Source of the DNA: Holophagales bacterium UBA2201
Lineage (GTDB): Bacteria > Acidobacteriota > Thermoanaerobaculia > UBA2201
Reading direction: 5' to 3'
Length of the DNA stretch: 46,386 nucleotides
Assembly (NCBI GenBank): GCA_002327305.1
Contig: DCUZ01000113.1
Coordinates: 5,692 to 52,077 of the forward strand
A model generated the notes under the pieces. That model was not told the DNA's origin, searched no databases, and was given only the letters and a program-made list of their open reading frames with translations. Within the stretch, counting starts at the first letter, position 1, and the number at the start of each line of letters is the position of its first letter. Below are positions 27,475-34,466 of this stretch, piece after piece. Made by a program: the position numbers and the translations under genes.

Positions 27475-28596
27475 ATGCGCCTGGAGACGATGGCCCTTCT
27501 GAATCTCGGGCGCCGGCCGATGCGCTCGTCGCTGACCGTGCTGGGCATCGCCGCGGCGGTGGCCGCCTTCGTGGCCCTCGTCGGCCTGTCACGGGGGGTG
27601 GAACTCGCGTGGAGCGGCAGTCTCCAGGCCCACGGCACGCACCTGCTCGCCATCCAAAAGGGCGCCGTCGAACTCCTGACCACCTCGCTCGATGCGGACC
27701 TGGCCGGCGCCATCGCCCGGATCGAGGGGGTGGAGAGCGCGGCCGGCGAACTGGTCAACGTGATGGTCCTGGACGACCGCTTCACCGCCGTGGCGGCCGG
27801 GTGGGAGGCGGATTCGCACCTGTGGGGGTCGCTGCACCTGCTGGCGGGCCGGCTCCCCTCCCCGGCGGAGGGGAGGGTGGTGCTGCTTGGGGAAGCCGCC
27901 GCCGAAACCCTCCGAAAGGGGCCGGGCGACGCGATGAGGATCCAGGACGAGCCGGCCGTGGTGGCCGGCGTCTTCCGCATGAGCGGCGTGATGGGCAACA
28001 ACTCCGCCATCCTGCCCCTGGAGGGGATGCAGGAGATCATGGGACGCCCCGGCAAGGTCACCGGATTCCATGTCCGGGTCAGGAATCCGGAGTCGCAGGG
28101 GGCGATCGCCGCCGTCAGGTCCCGTCTCCAGAACGCGTTCCCCCGCCTCTCGTTCCACGAGACCGCGACGGTCGCCGACGACAACCAGATCATCCGGCTC
28201 TTCCGCGCGATCGCCTGGAGCGTCTCCGCCGTGGCCATGGCCATCGCGCTCGTGGTGCTGCTCAACACCCTCCTCATGGCGGTCCTGGAGCGCACCCGCG
28301 AAATCGGCGTCCTGTCGGCCATGGGGTGGCCGGCCCGTCGGATCGTGGGGTTGCTGGTCCTCGAGGGGGTGTTCACGGCCGCCATCGGCGGCGCGCTGGG
28401 TTTGATCCTCGGCGCGGGCGGACTCCGTTTTCTGGCGCGCCTTCCGCGCCTGCAAGGATTCATCGAACCCGGCGTGTCGGGGGCCTTGTTGGCGACCGTC
28501 GCCCTGGCCGCCGTCGTTCTGGGCGTCCTGGGCAGCGCCTATCCCGCCTGGCGCGCCGCGCGGATGGCCCCCGTGGAGGCGCTGCGCGATGAGTGA
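27475..28596 (+). CDS. MacB/FtsX-type ABC permease
   Basis: 373 residues. Four transmembrane segments in the MacB arrangement: one near residues 20-40 (TVLGIAAAVAAFVALVGLS), then a large periplasmic domain (about 45-240), then three at about 243-265, 290-320 and 340-360. Family markers are NLGRRPMRSSLTVLGIA, RTREIGVLSAMGWP and the C-terminal AYPAWRAARMAPVEALR. The substrate may be a lipoprotein, peptide or antibiotic; not inferable. It starts 1 nt after the ATPase stop. Confidence 0.92.
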   Translation: MRLETMALLNLGRRPMRSSLTVLGIAAAVAAFVALVGLSRGVELAWSGSLQAHGTHLLAIQKGAVELLTTSLDADLAGAIARIEGVESAAGELVNVMVLDDRFTAVAAGWEADSHLWGSLHLLAGRLPSPAEGRVVLLGEAAAETLRKGPGDAMRIQDEPAVVAGVFRMSGVMGNNSAILPLEGMQEIMGRPGKVTGFHVRVRNPESQGAIAAVRSRLQNAFPRLSFHETATVADDNQIIRLFRAIAWSVSAVAMAIALVVLLNTLLMAVLERTREIGVLSAMGWPARRIVGLLVLEGVFTAAIGGALGLILGAGGLRFLARLPRLQGFIEPGVSGALLATVALAAVVLGVLGSAYPAWRAARMAPVEALRDE

Positions 28597-28617
28597 CGCC
28601 TGCGCGCAAGGCGGCGG

Positions 28618-29316
28618 ATGACCGCCTGGGTCGGAGCGTACCCCTACCTGATCGAGGGGCTGCTCCTCGCGGGGGGGGCGGTCTTCGCCCTGCGGGCCCT
28701 TCCGCGCGGACAGCGCACCGCCGCCCTGTGGAGCGGATGGCTCCTCATGCCCTTCTCGCTGACGGGGATCCTGTTCGAGCCCGAGTACTGGAATCCCCAG
28801 CGCCTGTTGGGCGGGCCGATCGGACCCGAGGACCTTCTCTTCACCTTCGGATCCGGCGCGTGGGCCTGGATCCTCTCTTCGTCCGCCACTTTCCGCCCCT
28901 GCCGCGGGGTTCTCGCTCCGGGAAGGAGCGCGGCCCGGTACGCGGCCGGGATCCTCGGCGGGCTGGCCGCCGGCGTCCTCTGCCGGCTCTGCGGCGCGGG
29001 GCCGATGACGGCGGCCATCGTGGCCATCGCGCTGGTGGGCATGGGGACCTCCCTCTCAACGAACCGGACCTGGCGGCAATGGGCGGCGGGACTCCTTGGA
29101 TTCACAATCGCCCACACCCTGGTCCTGAAGGTCATCTATCATCTCAATCCCGCGTTTGCGCTCCAATGGAACGCCCCCAACTTATGGGGCGTGTGGGTCT
29201 GGGGCATCCCGCTGGAGGAGATCGTCTGGGCGGCCGCCTGCGGCGCCGTGTGGCCGGGTTTCATGGATTTTGTTCTCGGCGTCCGCTGGACGCGGGGGGA
29301 AGAAGTTCAGAGTTGA
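28618..29316 (+). CDS. Membrane protein resembling lycopene cyclase domains
   Basis: 232 residues with about six hydrophobic segments. Two internally similar halves each carry a Pro-Glu motif: GGPIGPEDLLFTFGSG (about residues 64-79) and WGIPLEEIVWAAACG (about 196-210). These recall the P-x-E-[DE] motifs of the heterodimer-type (CrtYc/CrtYd) lycopene cyclase domain and would place acidic residues in the membrane in both halves. No other carotenoid gene is visible, and the gene follows an ABC permease by 21 nt. Treat the cyclase link as fold-level similarity only. Confidence 0.5.
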   Translation: MTAWVGAYPYLIEGLLLAGGAVFALRALPRGQRTAALWSGWLLMPFSLTGILFEPEYWNPQRLLGGPIGPEDLLFTFGSGAWAWILSSSATFRPCRGVLAPGRSAARYAAGILGGLAAGVLCRLCGAGPMTAAIVAIALVGMGTSLSTNRTWRQWAAGLLGFTIAHTLVLKVIYHLNPAFALQWNAPNLWGVWVWGIPLEEIVWAAACGAVWPGFMDFVLGVRWTRGEEVQS

Positions 29317-29345
29317 GCGTGGAGAGTTCAAAGCATACGATTCGC
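29304..29345. repeat. Heptad array, unit AGTTNAN
   Basis: Six 7-bp steps (AGTTCAG, AGTTGAG, then increasingly degenerate units), starting inside the last codons of the upstream gene and running into the gap. Confidence 0.6.
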
Positions 29346-29400
29346 ACTGCATAAATTCAGGCAGACCTTGAAATCCGGGGCGGCATGCGGAATGATCTCC

Positions 29401-29544
29401 CGCCTTTCCCGCCTTTCTCGCCTTTCTCGCCTTTCTCGCCTTTCCCGCTTTTCCCGCCTTTCCCGCCTTTCTCGCTTTTCCCGCCTTTCTCGCTTTTCCC
29501 GCCTTTCCCGCCTTTCTCGCTTTTCTCGCCTTTCTCGCCTTTCT
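29401..29544. repeat. 9-bp minisatellite, 16 units of CGCYTTTCY
   Basis: Sixteen contiguous 9-bp units, all CGC[CT]TTTC[CT], on the plus strand; purine-rich on the other. It lies just beyond the 3' end of trmD. In frame it reads Arg-Leu/Phe-Ser on plus, but nothing supports expression. Confidence 0.92.
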
Positions 29545-29551
29545 CGCTACT

Positions 29552-30304
29552 TCAATCTTCTCCCCCGTCCCGTTCCCTCCACCGGACCAGCCGCTCCTTC
29601 TCCTCCGGCGTCAACTCGGCCCCCGCCAGGAGGTCCGGCCGGCGCCGGTAGGTGATCTTCACCGCCATGGCCCGGCGCCAGCGGTCGATGCGCCCCTGGT
29701 GACCCGAAAGGAGGAGGCGGGGCACCCTCCCCCCCTCGAACTCCTCCGGCCGGGTGTACTGTGGGTATTCCAGCAGGCCGCCGTGGAATGACTCCTGCAC
29801 CGGCGATTCGGCGTTGCCCAGGACGCCGGGGAGGAGCCGCGCCACCCCCTCCACCACCACCAGGGCCGCCAGGTCGCCCCCCGCCAGGACATAATCGCCG
29901 ATGGAAAGCTCCTCGTCCACGAAGCGCGACGCGTGGAGCCGCTCGTCCATCCCCTCGTACCGGGCGCAGAGGAGGACCAGCCAGGACCGCCGGGCAAGGG
30001 CCTCCAGGCGCGCCTGATCGAGTCGCGCCCCCCGGGGGGTCAGAAGGACCGCGTGGGGGGCGGTCCCTCGTGGGCCGACGGTGCGGATGTGGTCCAGGGC
30101 CCTCGCCACCGGTCCGGGCGCCATCAGCATCCCCGCCCCGCCGCCGTAGGGGGCGTCGTCCACTTTCTTGTTCCGGTCGAGGGCAAAATCGCGGATGTCG
30201 TGGACATGAAGGTCGAGGACCCCCAGGCGGAGCGCCTCCCCCGTCACGCTCAGGCGCAGGTAATCGAAGGCGGCGGGGAAGAGGGTGGCGGCGTCAATCC
30301 TCAT
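29552..30304 (-). CDS. trmD: tRNA (guanine37-N1)-methyltransferase
   Basis: 250 residues, SPOUT (knotted) methyltransferase that forms m1G37 and prevents +1 frameshifting. Marks: MRIDAATLFPAAFDYL, YGGGAGMLMAPGP, LCARYEGMDERL (usual CGRYEGxDER), SIGDYVLAGGDLAALVVVEGVARLLPG cited by its ends (residues 133-159), YTRPEEFEG and VPRLLLSGHQGRIDRWRR. Last gene of rpsP-khpA-rimM-trmD; its start overlaps rimM by 11 nt. The minisatellite begins 7 nt after its stop. Confidence 0.97.
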   Translation of the reverse strand: MRIDAATLFPAAFDYLRLSVTGEALRLGVLDLHVHDIRDFALDRNKKVDDAPYGGGAGMLMAPGPVARALDHIRTVGPRGTAPHAVLLTPRGARLDQARLEALARRSWLVLLCARYEGMDERLHASRFVDEELSIGDYVLAGGDLAALVVVEGVARLLPGVLGNAESPVQESFHGGLLEYPQYTRPEEFEGGRVPRLLLSGHQGRIDRWRRAMAVKITYRRRPDLLAGAELTPEEKERLVRWRERDGGED

Positions 30305-30809
30305 GCGCCAGCAGACCCGGGATGGGACGGATGACGATCCGGACGCCGGGCTCCACCGTGACGAAGGCCTTGACGAAGGGGACCGACACCTCCCGCCCCC
30401 CGGCGTCGATGAGGAGGTTGACGGCGCCGGGGTTTTCCTCGAAACCCGTCACCGTCCCCAGGCGCTCGCCGCGGGGCAGGAAGCAGGGGAGGCCGAGGAG
30501 GTCGTGGTAGTAGTGGAAATCGGGGCCGTGGGGCCAGGCCTCGGCAAGGGGGACGGCGATGTCGGCGCCCCGCCAAGTTTCCGCCTCCTCCACCGTCGTC
30601 AGCCCCTCCAGCCGGAAGAGGAGGAACTCCTTATGGGGACGGACCCCCTGGACGCGGTGCTCGCGGCGCTCCTCCCCCCGGACCAGCCACACGGTCTTGA
30701 GGGCCGCGTAACGATCGGGGAAGTCGGACAGGGGGCGGGCGCGCAACTCGCCGTGCACCCCGTGGGGGCGCAGGACCTCGCCGATGACGATGAACTCGGG
30801 GCTATTCAA
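30294..30809 (-). CDS. rimM: 16S rRNA processing protein RimM
   Basis: 171 residues. It assists 30S maturation by binding S19 and helix 31/33b. The N-terminal domain begins FIVIGEVLRPHGVHGELRARPLSDFPDRY (ends given; residues 5-33), with the RPHGVHGE motif diagnostic. The C-terminal PRC barrel contains FHYYHDLLGLPCF and VNLLIDAGGREVSVPFVKAFV. Overlaps khpA by 8 nt and trmD by 11 nt. Confidence 0.95.
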   Translation of the reverse strand: MNSPEFIVIGEVLRPHGVHGELRARPLSDFPDRYAALKTVWLVRGEERREHRVQGVRPHKEFLLFRLEGLTTVEEAETWRGADIAVPLAEAWPHGPDFHYYHDLLGLPCFLPRGERLGTVTGFEENPGAVNLLIDAGGREVSVPFVKAFVTVEPGVRIVIRPIPGLLAHED

Positions 30810-31032
30810 TAATCTGGAGGGTGTAGTGCTTCTTGGCCTTCGTCGCCGCCGCCCCCAGGAGGGTGCGGATGGCCTGGGCCGTGTGGCCCCGCTTGCCGAT
30901 CACCTTGCCCAGGTCGTCGGCGGCCACCTTCAGGTTCAGGACGACCCCCTCGTCGCCCTCGGACTCGGTCACCTCGACCTCCTCCGGCTTGTCCACGAGG
31001 AGCTTGACCAGCTCCTCAACGAGCTGCCGCAC
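30802..31032 (-). CDS. khpA: KH-domain RNA-binding protein KhpA
   Basis: 76 residues, one type II KH domain with the RNA-binding loop VIGKRGHTAQAIRTLL. In other bacteria KhpA pairs with KhpB/Jag and binds many mRNAs. The gene sits in its canonical place between rpsP and rimM and overlaps rpsP by 17 nt. Confidence 0.95.
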   Translation of the reverse strand: MRQLVEELVKLLVDKPEEVEVTESEGDEGVVLNLKVAADDLGKVIGKRGHTAQAIRTLLGAAATKAKKHYTLQIIE

Positions 31033-31264
31033 CCTGGCCCCTCTTGACCAGAGACTCCACCTTGGGGGTCATCCGGGCGCCCTTCTTGACCCAGGCGTCC
31101 AGCTTTTCCCGGTCGATCTGGATGACCTCGGTCTTCGGCTTGGGGTCGTAGGTTCCCAGCAGATCCAGGTAGGCCCCGGCCGACCGGTTGCGGGAATCGG
31201 TGACGATGACGCGGTAAAAGGGCTTGTGGTTGCTGCCCAGGCGCTTGAGACGGATGATGACCAT
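31016..31264 (-). CDS. rpsP: 30S ribosomal protein S16
   Basis: 82 residues, typical length. MVIIRLKRLGSNHKPFYRVIVTDSR is the S16 N-terminus (cited here as residues 1-25), followed by LDLLGTYDPKP and AWVKKGARMTPKVESLVKR. AGGAGG lies nine nt before the ATG. First gene of the rpsP-khpA-rimM-trmD operon; ffh, often adjacent in other genomes, is instead at 5-6.5 kb. Confidence 0.97.
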   Translation of the reverse strand: MVIIRLKRLGSNHKPFYRVIVTDSRNRSAGAYLDLLGTYDPKPKTEVIQIDREKLDAWVKKGARMTPKVESLVKRGQGAAAR

Positions 31265-31294
31265 GGTTCATAACCTCCTGTGATTAGGGGCGAT

Positions 31295-31303
31295 ATTATA
31301 GCA
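31295..31303 (-). promoter_or_regulatory. Extended -10 promoter of the rpsP operon
   Basis: TGC-TATAAT on the minus strand (TATAAT at 31295-31300), leader about 23-25 nt with AGGAGG. Confidence 0.65.
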
Positions 31304-31342
31304 GAAGCGGAGGCGGACCGTCCATCGGAGGGGGCTCGGGGT

Positions 31343-31348
31343 TATACT
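31343..31348 (+). promoter_or_regulatory. -10 box of the 74-residue gene, predicted leaderless
   Basis: TATACT ending 6 nt before the ATG at 31355. Confidence 0.5.
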
Positions 31349-31354
31349 AACGGC

Positions 31355-31579
31355 ATGAAACGGGAATGGCAGCGCACCCTCCTCGCGGCCCTGGCCTGCC
31401 TCCTCCTCGGCTACGCCCACGGCTCGTCGCGCCTGGACCGCCTGGCGGTCGCGGTGCGGGACTTCGTCGCCCTCTACGAGCGGACGGTGGACCTGAAGGG
31501 GATGTCGGTCAACGACCGGATCCGCTTCCGCGAGATGAAGCGGGAGCTGGACCGGATCGCCCGCGGGACCGGGCCGTAG
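31355..31579 (+). CDS. Small exported or membrane-anchored protein of unknown function
   Basis: 74 residues. Residues 1-23 look like a signal peptide or anchor (MKREWQRTLLAALACLLLGY); the rest is a charged helix (AVRDFVALYERTVDLKG, then RIRFREMKRELDRIARG). No family recognised. Support comes from the -10 box 6 nt upstream and a sensible export signal. Its last 71 nt overlap the convergent methyltransferase gene, so one of the two ends could be misjudged. Confidence 0.5.
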   Translation: MKREWQRTLLAALACLLLGYAHGSSRLDRLAVAVRDFVALYERTVDLKGMSVNDRIRFREMKRELDRIARGTGP

Positions 31580-32300
31580 ATTCCGCCCGCCTCCGCGACT
31601 CCAGGACGCGCGGATAGTTCTTCACCTGCCGCAGGATGCCCCGCAGGATGAGCACCTCCCGCGGCCCGAGCCGGGCCCGCAGGGCCATCTGCCGCAGGTC
31701 GGTCAGGACGCGGTCGGGGTTGGGCCCCTGCAAAAAGCCGATGGCGAGGAGGGTCTCCCGCAGGTGGCCGAAGAACCCCTCCAATTCCCTGGCGGTGGCC
31801 AGCTCCTCCGGGCCGGCGCCCCCGTCCGGCGCCCCCGCCGCCGCGTGGAGGACGAGGGCGGCGGCCTGCGCCAGGTTCATCACCGGGAAGGCGGGGCGGG
31901 TGGGGATGCGGAAGACGGCGGAAGCCAGGGCCATCTCCTCCTGGGAGAGGCCCCGGTCCTCGGCGCCGAAGAGGAGGGCGACCCGGGCCTTGGGCGGCAG
32001 TCCGCCGACGACGCCGGGGAACGCCGCGAAGGGGCGGAGCGGAGGCCTGCGGCGGCCGCGCCCCGACGAGGTGGCCAGGACCGCGTGGAACGGGCGGAGG
32101 GCCAGGGGCAGGGTGTCATAGACCCGCACCCTCACCCGCGCCTCCCCCCCGGCGGCCATGCTGGCCACCGCCGGGTCGGCCAGGTCGGCGCGGGGGTCCA
32201 CGAGGCGGAGGTCCCTCAGGCCGAAATTGGCCATCAGGCGCACGACGGCGCCGACATTGCCGGGATATTTTGGAGAGACGAGGACGACGCCGAAGCGCAT
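31509..32300 (-). CDS. SpoU-family RNA 2'-O-methyltransferase (TrmJ-like)
   Basis: 263 residues. SPOUT motif 1 is NVGAVVRLMANFGL (about residues 14-27), motif 2 LLFGAEDRGLSQEE, motif 3 FPVMNLAQAAALVLH. This N-terminal layout matches TrmJ/TrmL enzymes that methylate tRNA position 32 or 34. A C-terminal helical extension (about 165-240) also resembles TrmJ. The last ~20 residues are a low-complexity Arg/Ser/Gly tail overlapping the convergent small gene. The ATG at 32300 was chosen because MRFGVVLVSPKYPGN is the family start. It follows iorB by 11 nt. Confidence 0.85.
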   Translation of the reverse strand: MRFGVVLVSPKYPGNVGAVVRLMANFGLRDLRLVDPRADLADPAVASMAAGGEARVRVRVYDTLPLALRPFHAVLATSSGRGRRRPPLRPFAAFPGVVGGLPPKARVALLFGAEDRGLSQEEMALASAVFRIPTRPAFPVMNLAQAAALVLHAAAGAPDGGAGPEELATARELEGFFGHLRETLLAIGFLQGPNPDRVLTDLRQMALRARLGPREVLILRGILRQVKNYPRVLESRRRAESTARSRGRSGPAPASSRGSGSGR

Positions 32301-32311
32301 GCGCCCCGCGG

Positions 32312-32899
32312 TCAGGCGAGCCGAAGCGACTGCGCGGTCTCCCTTCCGAGGGCGAAGGCCTTGCGGTTCATCTCCACCACCTTCCCGCCCTTGGCGCCGA
32401 ACATCTCCTCGATCACCGAAAGGAGCGAAGCCTCCTTCAGCGGCAGCAGCGGCGAGGCGGCCCCCACCATGACGATGTTGGCGCACCGGGGGCTCCCCGC
32501 CTGCTTCGCCAGGGCGTCGGCCTCGACGAGGTGCCCTTTCGGGAGGGAGGCGACGGCCTTCCGCACGGCCTCCATGTCGGGGTAATCGGGGATGTTGACG
32601 AAGGGGCTGGAGGAGGCCAAAAGCGCCCCGTCGGGGGCGAGGAACTTCAGTTGCCGCAGGGCCTCCAGCGGCTCGACGGCCAGGATGAGGTCCGCCCCGC
32701 CCTCGGGGATGACGTCGCTGTGGATGGGGCCGTCGGCGATGCGCAGGTGCGACTCCACCCCCCCGCCCCGCTGGCTCATCCCGTGCACCTCCGACTGCTT
32801 GAACTGGAGGCCGTCCTTCAGCGCCGCCGTCCCCAGCACATAGGCGATGGTGATGATCCCCTGCCCCCCGACCCCCGCGATGACGATGTCCTTTTTCAT
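32312..32899 (-). CDS. iorB: Indolepyruvate ferredoxin oxidoreductase beta subunit (2-oxoacid oxidoreductase gamma-type)
   Basis: 195 residues. With IorA it oxidatively decarboxylates aryl pyruvates to aryl-acetyl-CoA, reducing ferredoxin. IVIAGVGGQGIITIAYVLG and the SEVHGMSQRGGGVESHLRI motif are diagnostic, and DLILAVEPLEALRQL follows. AGGAGG lies five nt before the ATG at 32899. The thiamine-binding partner iorA, normally adjacent, is not on either side, so this is an orphan in this window. Pyruvate- or 2-oxoglutarate-type gamma subunits are the alternative but lack the usual fusions. Confidence 0.88.
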   Translation of the reverse strand: MKKDIVIAGVGGQGIITIAYVLGTAALKDGLQFKQSEVHGMSQRGGGVESHLRIADGPIHSDVIPEGGADLILAVEPLEALRQLKFLAPDGALLASSSPFVNIPDYPDMEAVRKAVASLPKGHLVEADALAKQAGSPRCANIVMVGAASPLLPLKEASLLSVIEEMFGAKGGKVVEMNRKAFALGRETAQSLRLA

Positions 32900-32929
32900 G
32901 TGCCCCTCCTGGATGCTCGTGGTCCGACC

Positions 32930-32958
32930 ATTGTACGGCCCCGGGCCCGGGGTGTCAA
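32930..32958 (-). promoter_or_regulatory. Promoter of iorB
   Basis: On the minus strand TTGACA (32953-32958), 17-bp spacer, TACAAT (32930-32935). The -35 is a perfect consensus and overlaps the stop codon of the upstream gene. Confidence 0.75.
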
Positions 32959-33815
32959 TCCCGCCTGGAGCCCCCCAGGAGGCGGGTGATGATGAAACCG
33001 AACCGCCATTCGTCATCGGAGAAGGGGAAAAACGACCCGGCGAGATGGGTGGAAGGGTTCAGGAAGACGCTGTTGGTGACCATCACCTTGAAGAAGTGGC
33101 CTCCCGTCTCCAACTCGAACCCCACCGCAACCGCGTCGTGCCCCCGGTCGAACCCGGACAGGACATGGTTCATCTCCGCCATGGCGCTGAGCGTCCGTGT
33201 GACGGCAAAGCGCGCATAGCCCCCCAGCGCGAACGTGTGGGGGTCGGAGGGGTCGAAAAGGTCGCTGTTGGCGACATAGGAGGGGACGATCCCCAGGGCC
33301 AGGCGTCCTCCCGCTTTCGCGTTGAGGATCACGGCGGCGTAGACCTGCACCTGGTCCCCGTCGAACCCGCCTCCGCTGCCGGTCTCGTAATTGCTGTTCC
33401 ACCCCGCGCCGGCCTGGGCCGCGGCCATCAGGGGCACCTTGCCCCCCGCCTCCCAGAACCGATGCTTCAACCGCAGGTCGACGTTCCCGAAGGCGTTGGA
33501 TCGCCCCAGGGTGACGGTGAGGCGGTCGGTCACGGCGTAACCGAAGGCGAGGCGGGTGTTGGCGTGGCTGTCCAGGCCGTAAAAGGTCTCATGGCCGGAT
33601 TGGATGGGCTCCTCGAACCGGTGGGCGACCTCGAACTGCATCTCCCCCTTCCGGAGGGTGGCGGCGGTGGGGAGGTTGAAGGCCAGGTCCGACGGGAACA
33701 CGACCGGCTCCGGTTCGACGCCGGGCCCGGTGCGCTTCCACGCGACCCCGGGCTCCTCCTGCGCCATGGCCAGGACACTCAACGCGAGACAGAGGGCGAA
33801 CAGCGACCGTTTCAT
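32955..33815 (-). CDS. Outer-membrane beta-barrel-like protein (DUF5777-like)
   Basis: 286 residues. Signal peptide at 1-18 (MKRSLFALCLALSVLAMA). The mature protein is a series of amphipathic strands (GEMQFEVAHRFEEP, NTRLAFGYAVTDRLTVTLGR, AAQAGAGWNSNYETG, FALGGYARFAVTRTLSAMAEM, EWRFGFIITRLLGG), as expected for a barrel of about 12-14 strands. It resembles the DUF5777 barrel proteins that I recall next to YceI genes in other phyla; this link is from memory. Its start overlaps yceI by 4 nt, so the two are co-translated. Confidence 0.72.
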   Translation of the reverse strand: MKRSLFALCLALSVLAMAQEEPGVAWKRTGPGVEPEPVVFPSDLAFNLPTAATLRKGEMQFEVAHRFEEPIQSGHETFYGLDSHANTRLAFGYAVTDRLTVTLGRSNAFGNVDLRLKHRFWEAGGKVPLMAAAQAGAGWNSNYETGSGGGFDGDQVQVYAAVILNAKAGGRLALGIVPSYVANSDLFDPSDPHTFALGGYARFAVTRTLSAMAEMNHVLSGFDRGHDAVAVGFELETGGHFFKVMVTNSVFLNPSTHLAGSFFPFSDDEWRFGFIITRLLGGSRRD

Positions 33816-34435
33816 GGAACCTCCTTGGAGGATGATGGGACTTCAACGAGGGTGACGTCCAGATCCAGGTCCATCCGGGGCGAGACCTTCGCCCCCATCA
33901 GCGACGGGACCCGGATGCCGAAATCGCGGATGTCCAGGGGGAACGAGGCGGTGAGGCGGTAGCGCCCTTCGGAGACGGCGACGCGCCCGGTGACGGCCAG
34001 GGGGCGCTCCTTTCCATGGACCGTGAGGGTCCCCTCCACGACGACGAGGGCATCCGTATCCCCCTGTCGGGCCAGCCTGGCGATCTTCCCCTTGAAGAAG
34101 GCGTAGGGGTGCTTGTCTGTTTCCAGGTGGTTCTCGCGCATGTGGCGGTTCCTCAACCCGATCCCGGTGTCGAGGGCGTTGAGGTCCACCTCGAAGTAGA
34201 CCGCGCTCCCCATGGGAAGGCCCGTCCGGGGGTCCGTGCCGGTCCAAAAAACGTAGCCGTCGATGCGGGAGGTGGATCCGTCGAAGGTCTCTCCCATGAA
34301 GGAGGCGGTGAACCGGGCGCGGTTGGGCGCCTCCCGGTCCACGTGCAACTCGCCGCCGCCCCGCAGAGGGGCGGCGGCGAGAAATACGATCCACAGGAGG
34401 GACAGACACCGTTTGGGGTTCGGCATCGTTGCCAT
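33812..34435 (-). CDS. yceI: YceI-family periplasmic lipocalin-like protein
   Basis: 207 residues, signal peptide at about 1-24. YceI proteins bind isoprenoid-like lipids such as polyprenyl chains. Features: ARFTASFMGETFDGSTSRIDGYVFW (ends given; residues 40-64), YFEVDLNALDTGIGLRNRHMRENHL (residues 79-103 in outline), the VEGTLTVHGKERPLAVTGRV strand pair, and FPLDIRDFGIRVPSLMGAKVS. Two ATGs are 9 nt apart; the first (34435) lies 8 nt after the -10 box. Confidence 0.9.
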   Translation of the reverse strand: MATMPNPKRCLSLLWIVFLAAAPLRGGGELHVDREAPNRARFTASFMGETFDGSTSRIDGYVFWTGTDPRTGLPMGSAVYFEVDLNALDTGIGLRNRHMRENHLETDKHPYAFFKGKIARLARQGDTDALVVVEGTLTVHGKERPLAVTGRVAVSEGRYRLTASFPLDIRDFGIRVPSLMGAKVSPRMDLDLDVTLVEVPSSSKEVP

Positions 34436-34443
34436 CGTCCGTC

Positions 34444-34452
34444 AGTATACCA
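34444..34452 (-). promoter_or_regulatory. Extended -10 promoter of yceI, predicted leaderless
   Basis: TGG-TATACT on the minus strand (TATACT at 34444-34449), 8 nt before the ATG at 34435. Confidence 0.6.
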
Positions 34453-34466
34453 GACCGGCGCCGGCG

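Noticed and set aside
29368..29655. Arg-Leu-Ser repeat protein on plus, or a Glu-Lys-Gly collagen-like protein on minus, from the 9-bp repeats
   Set aside because: Both arise trivially from any 9-bp repeat; there is no ribosome site, and a stop separates the minus frame from trmD.
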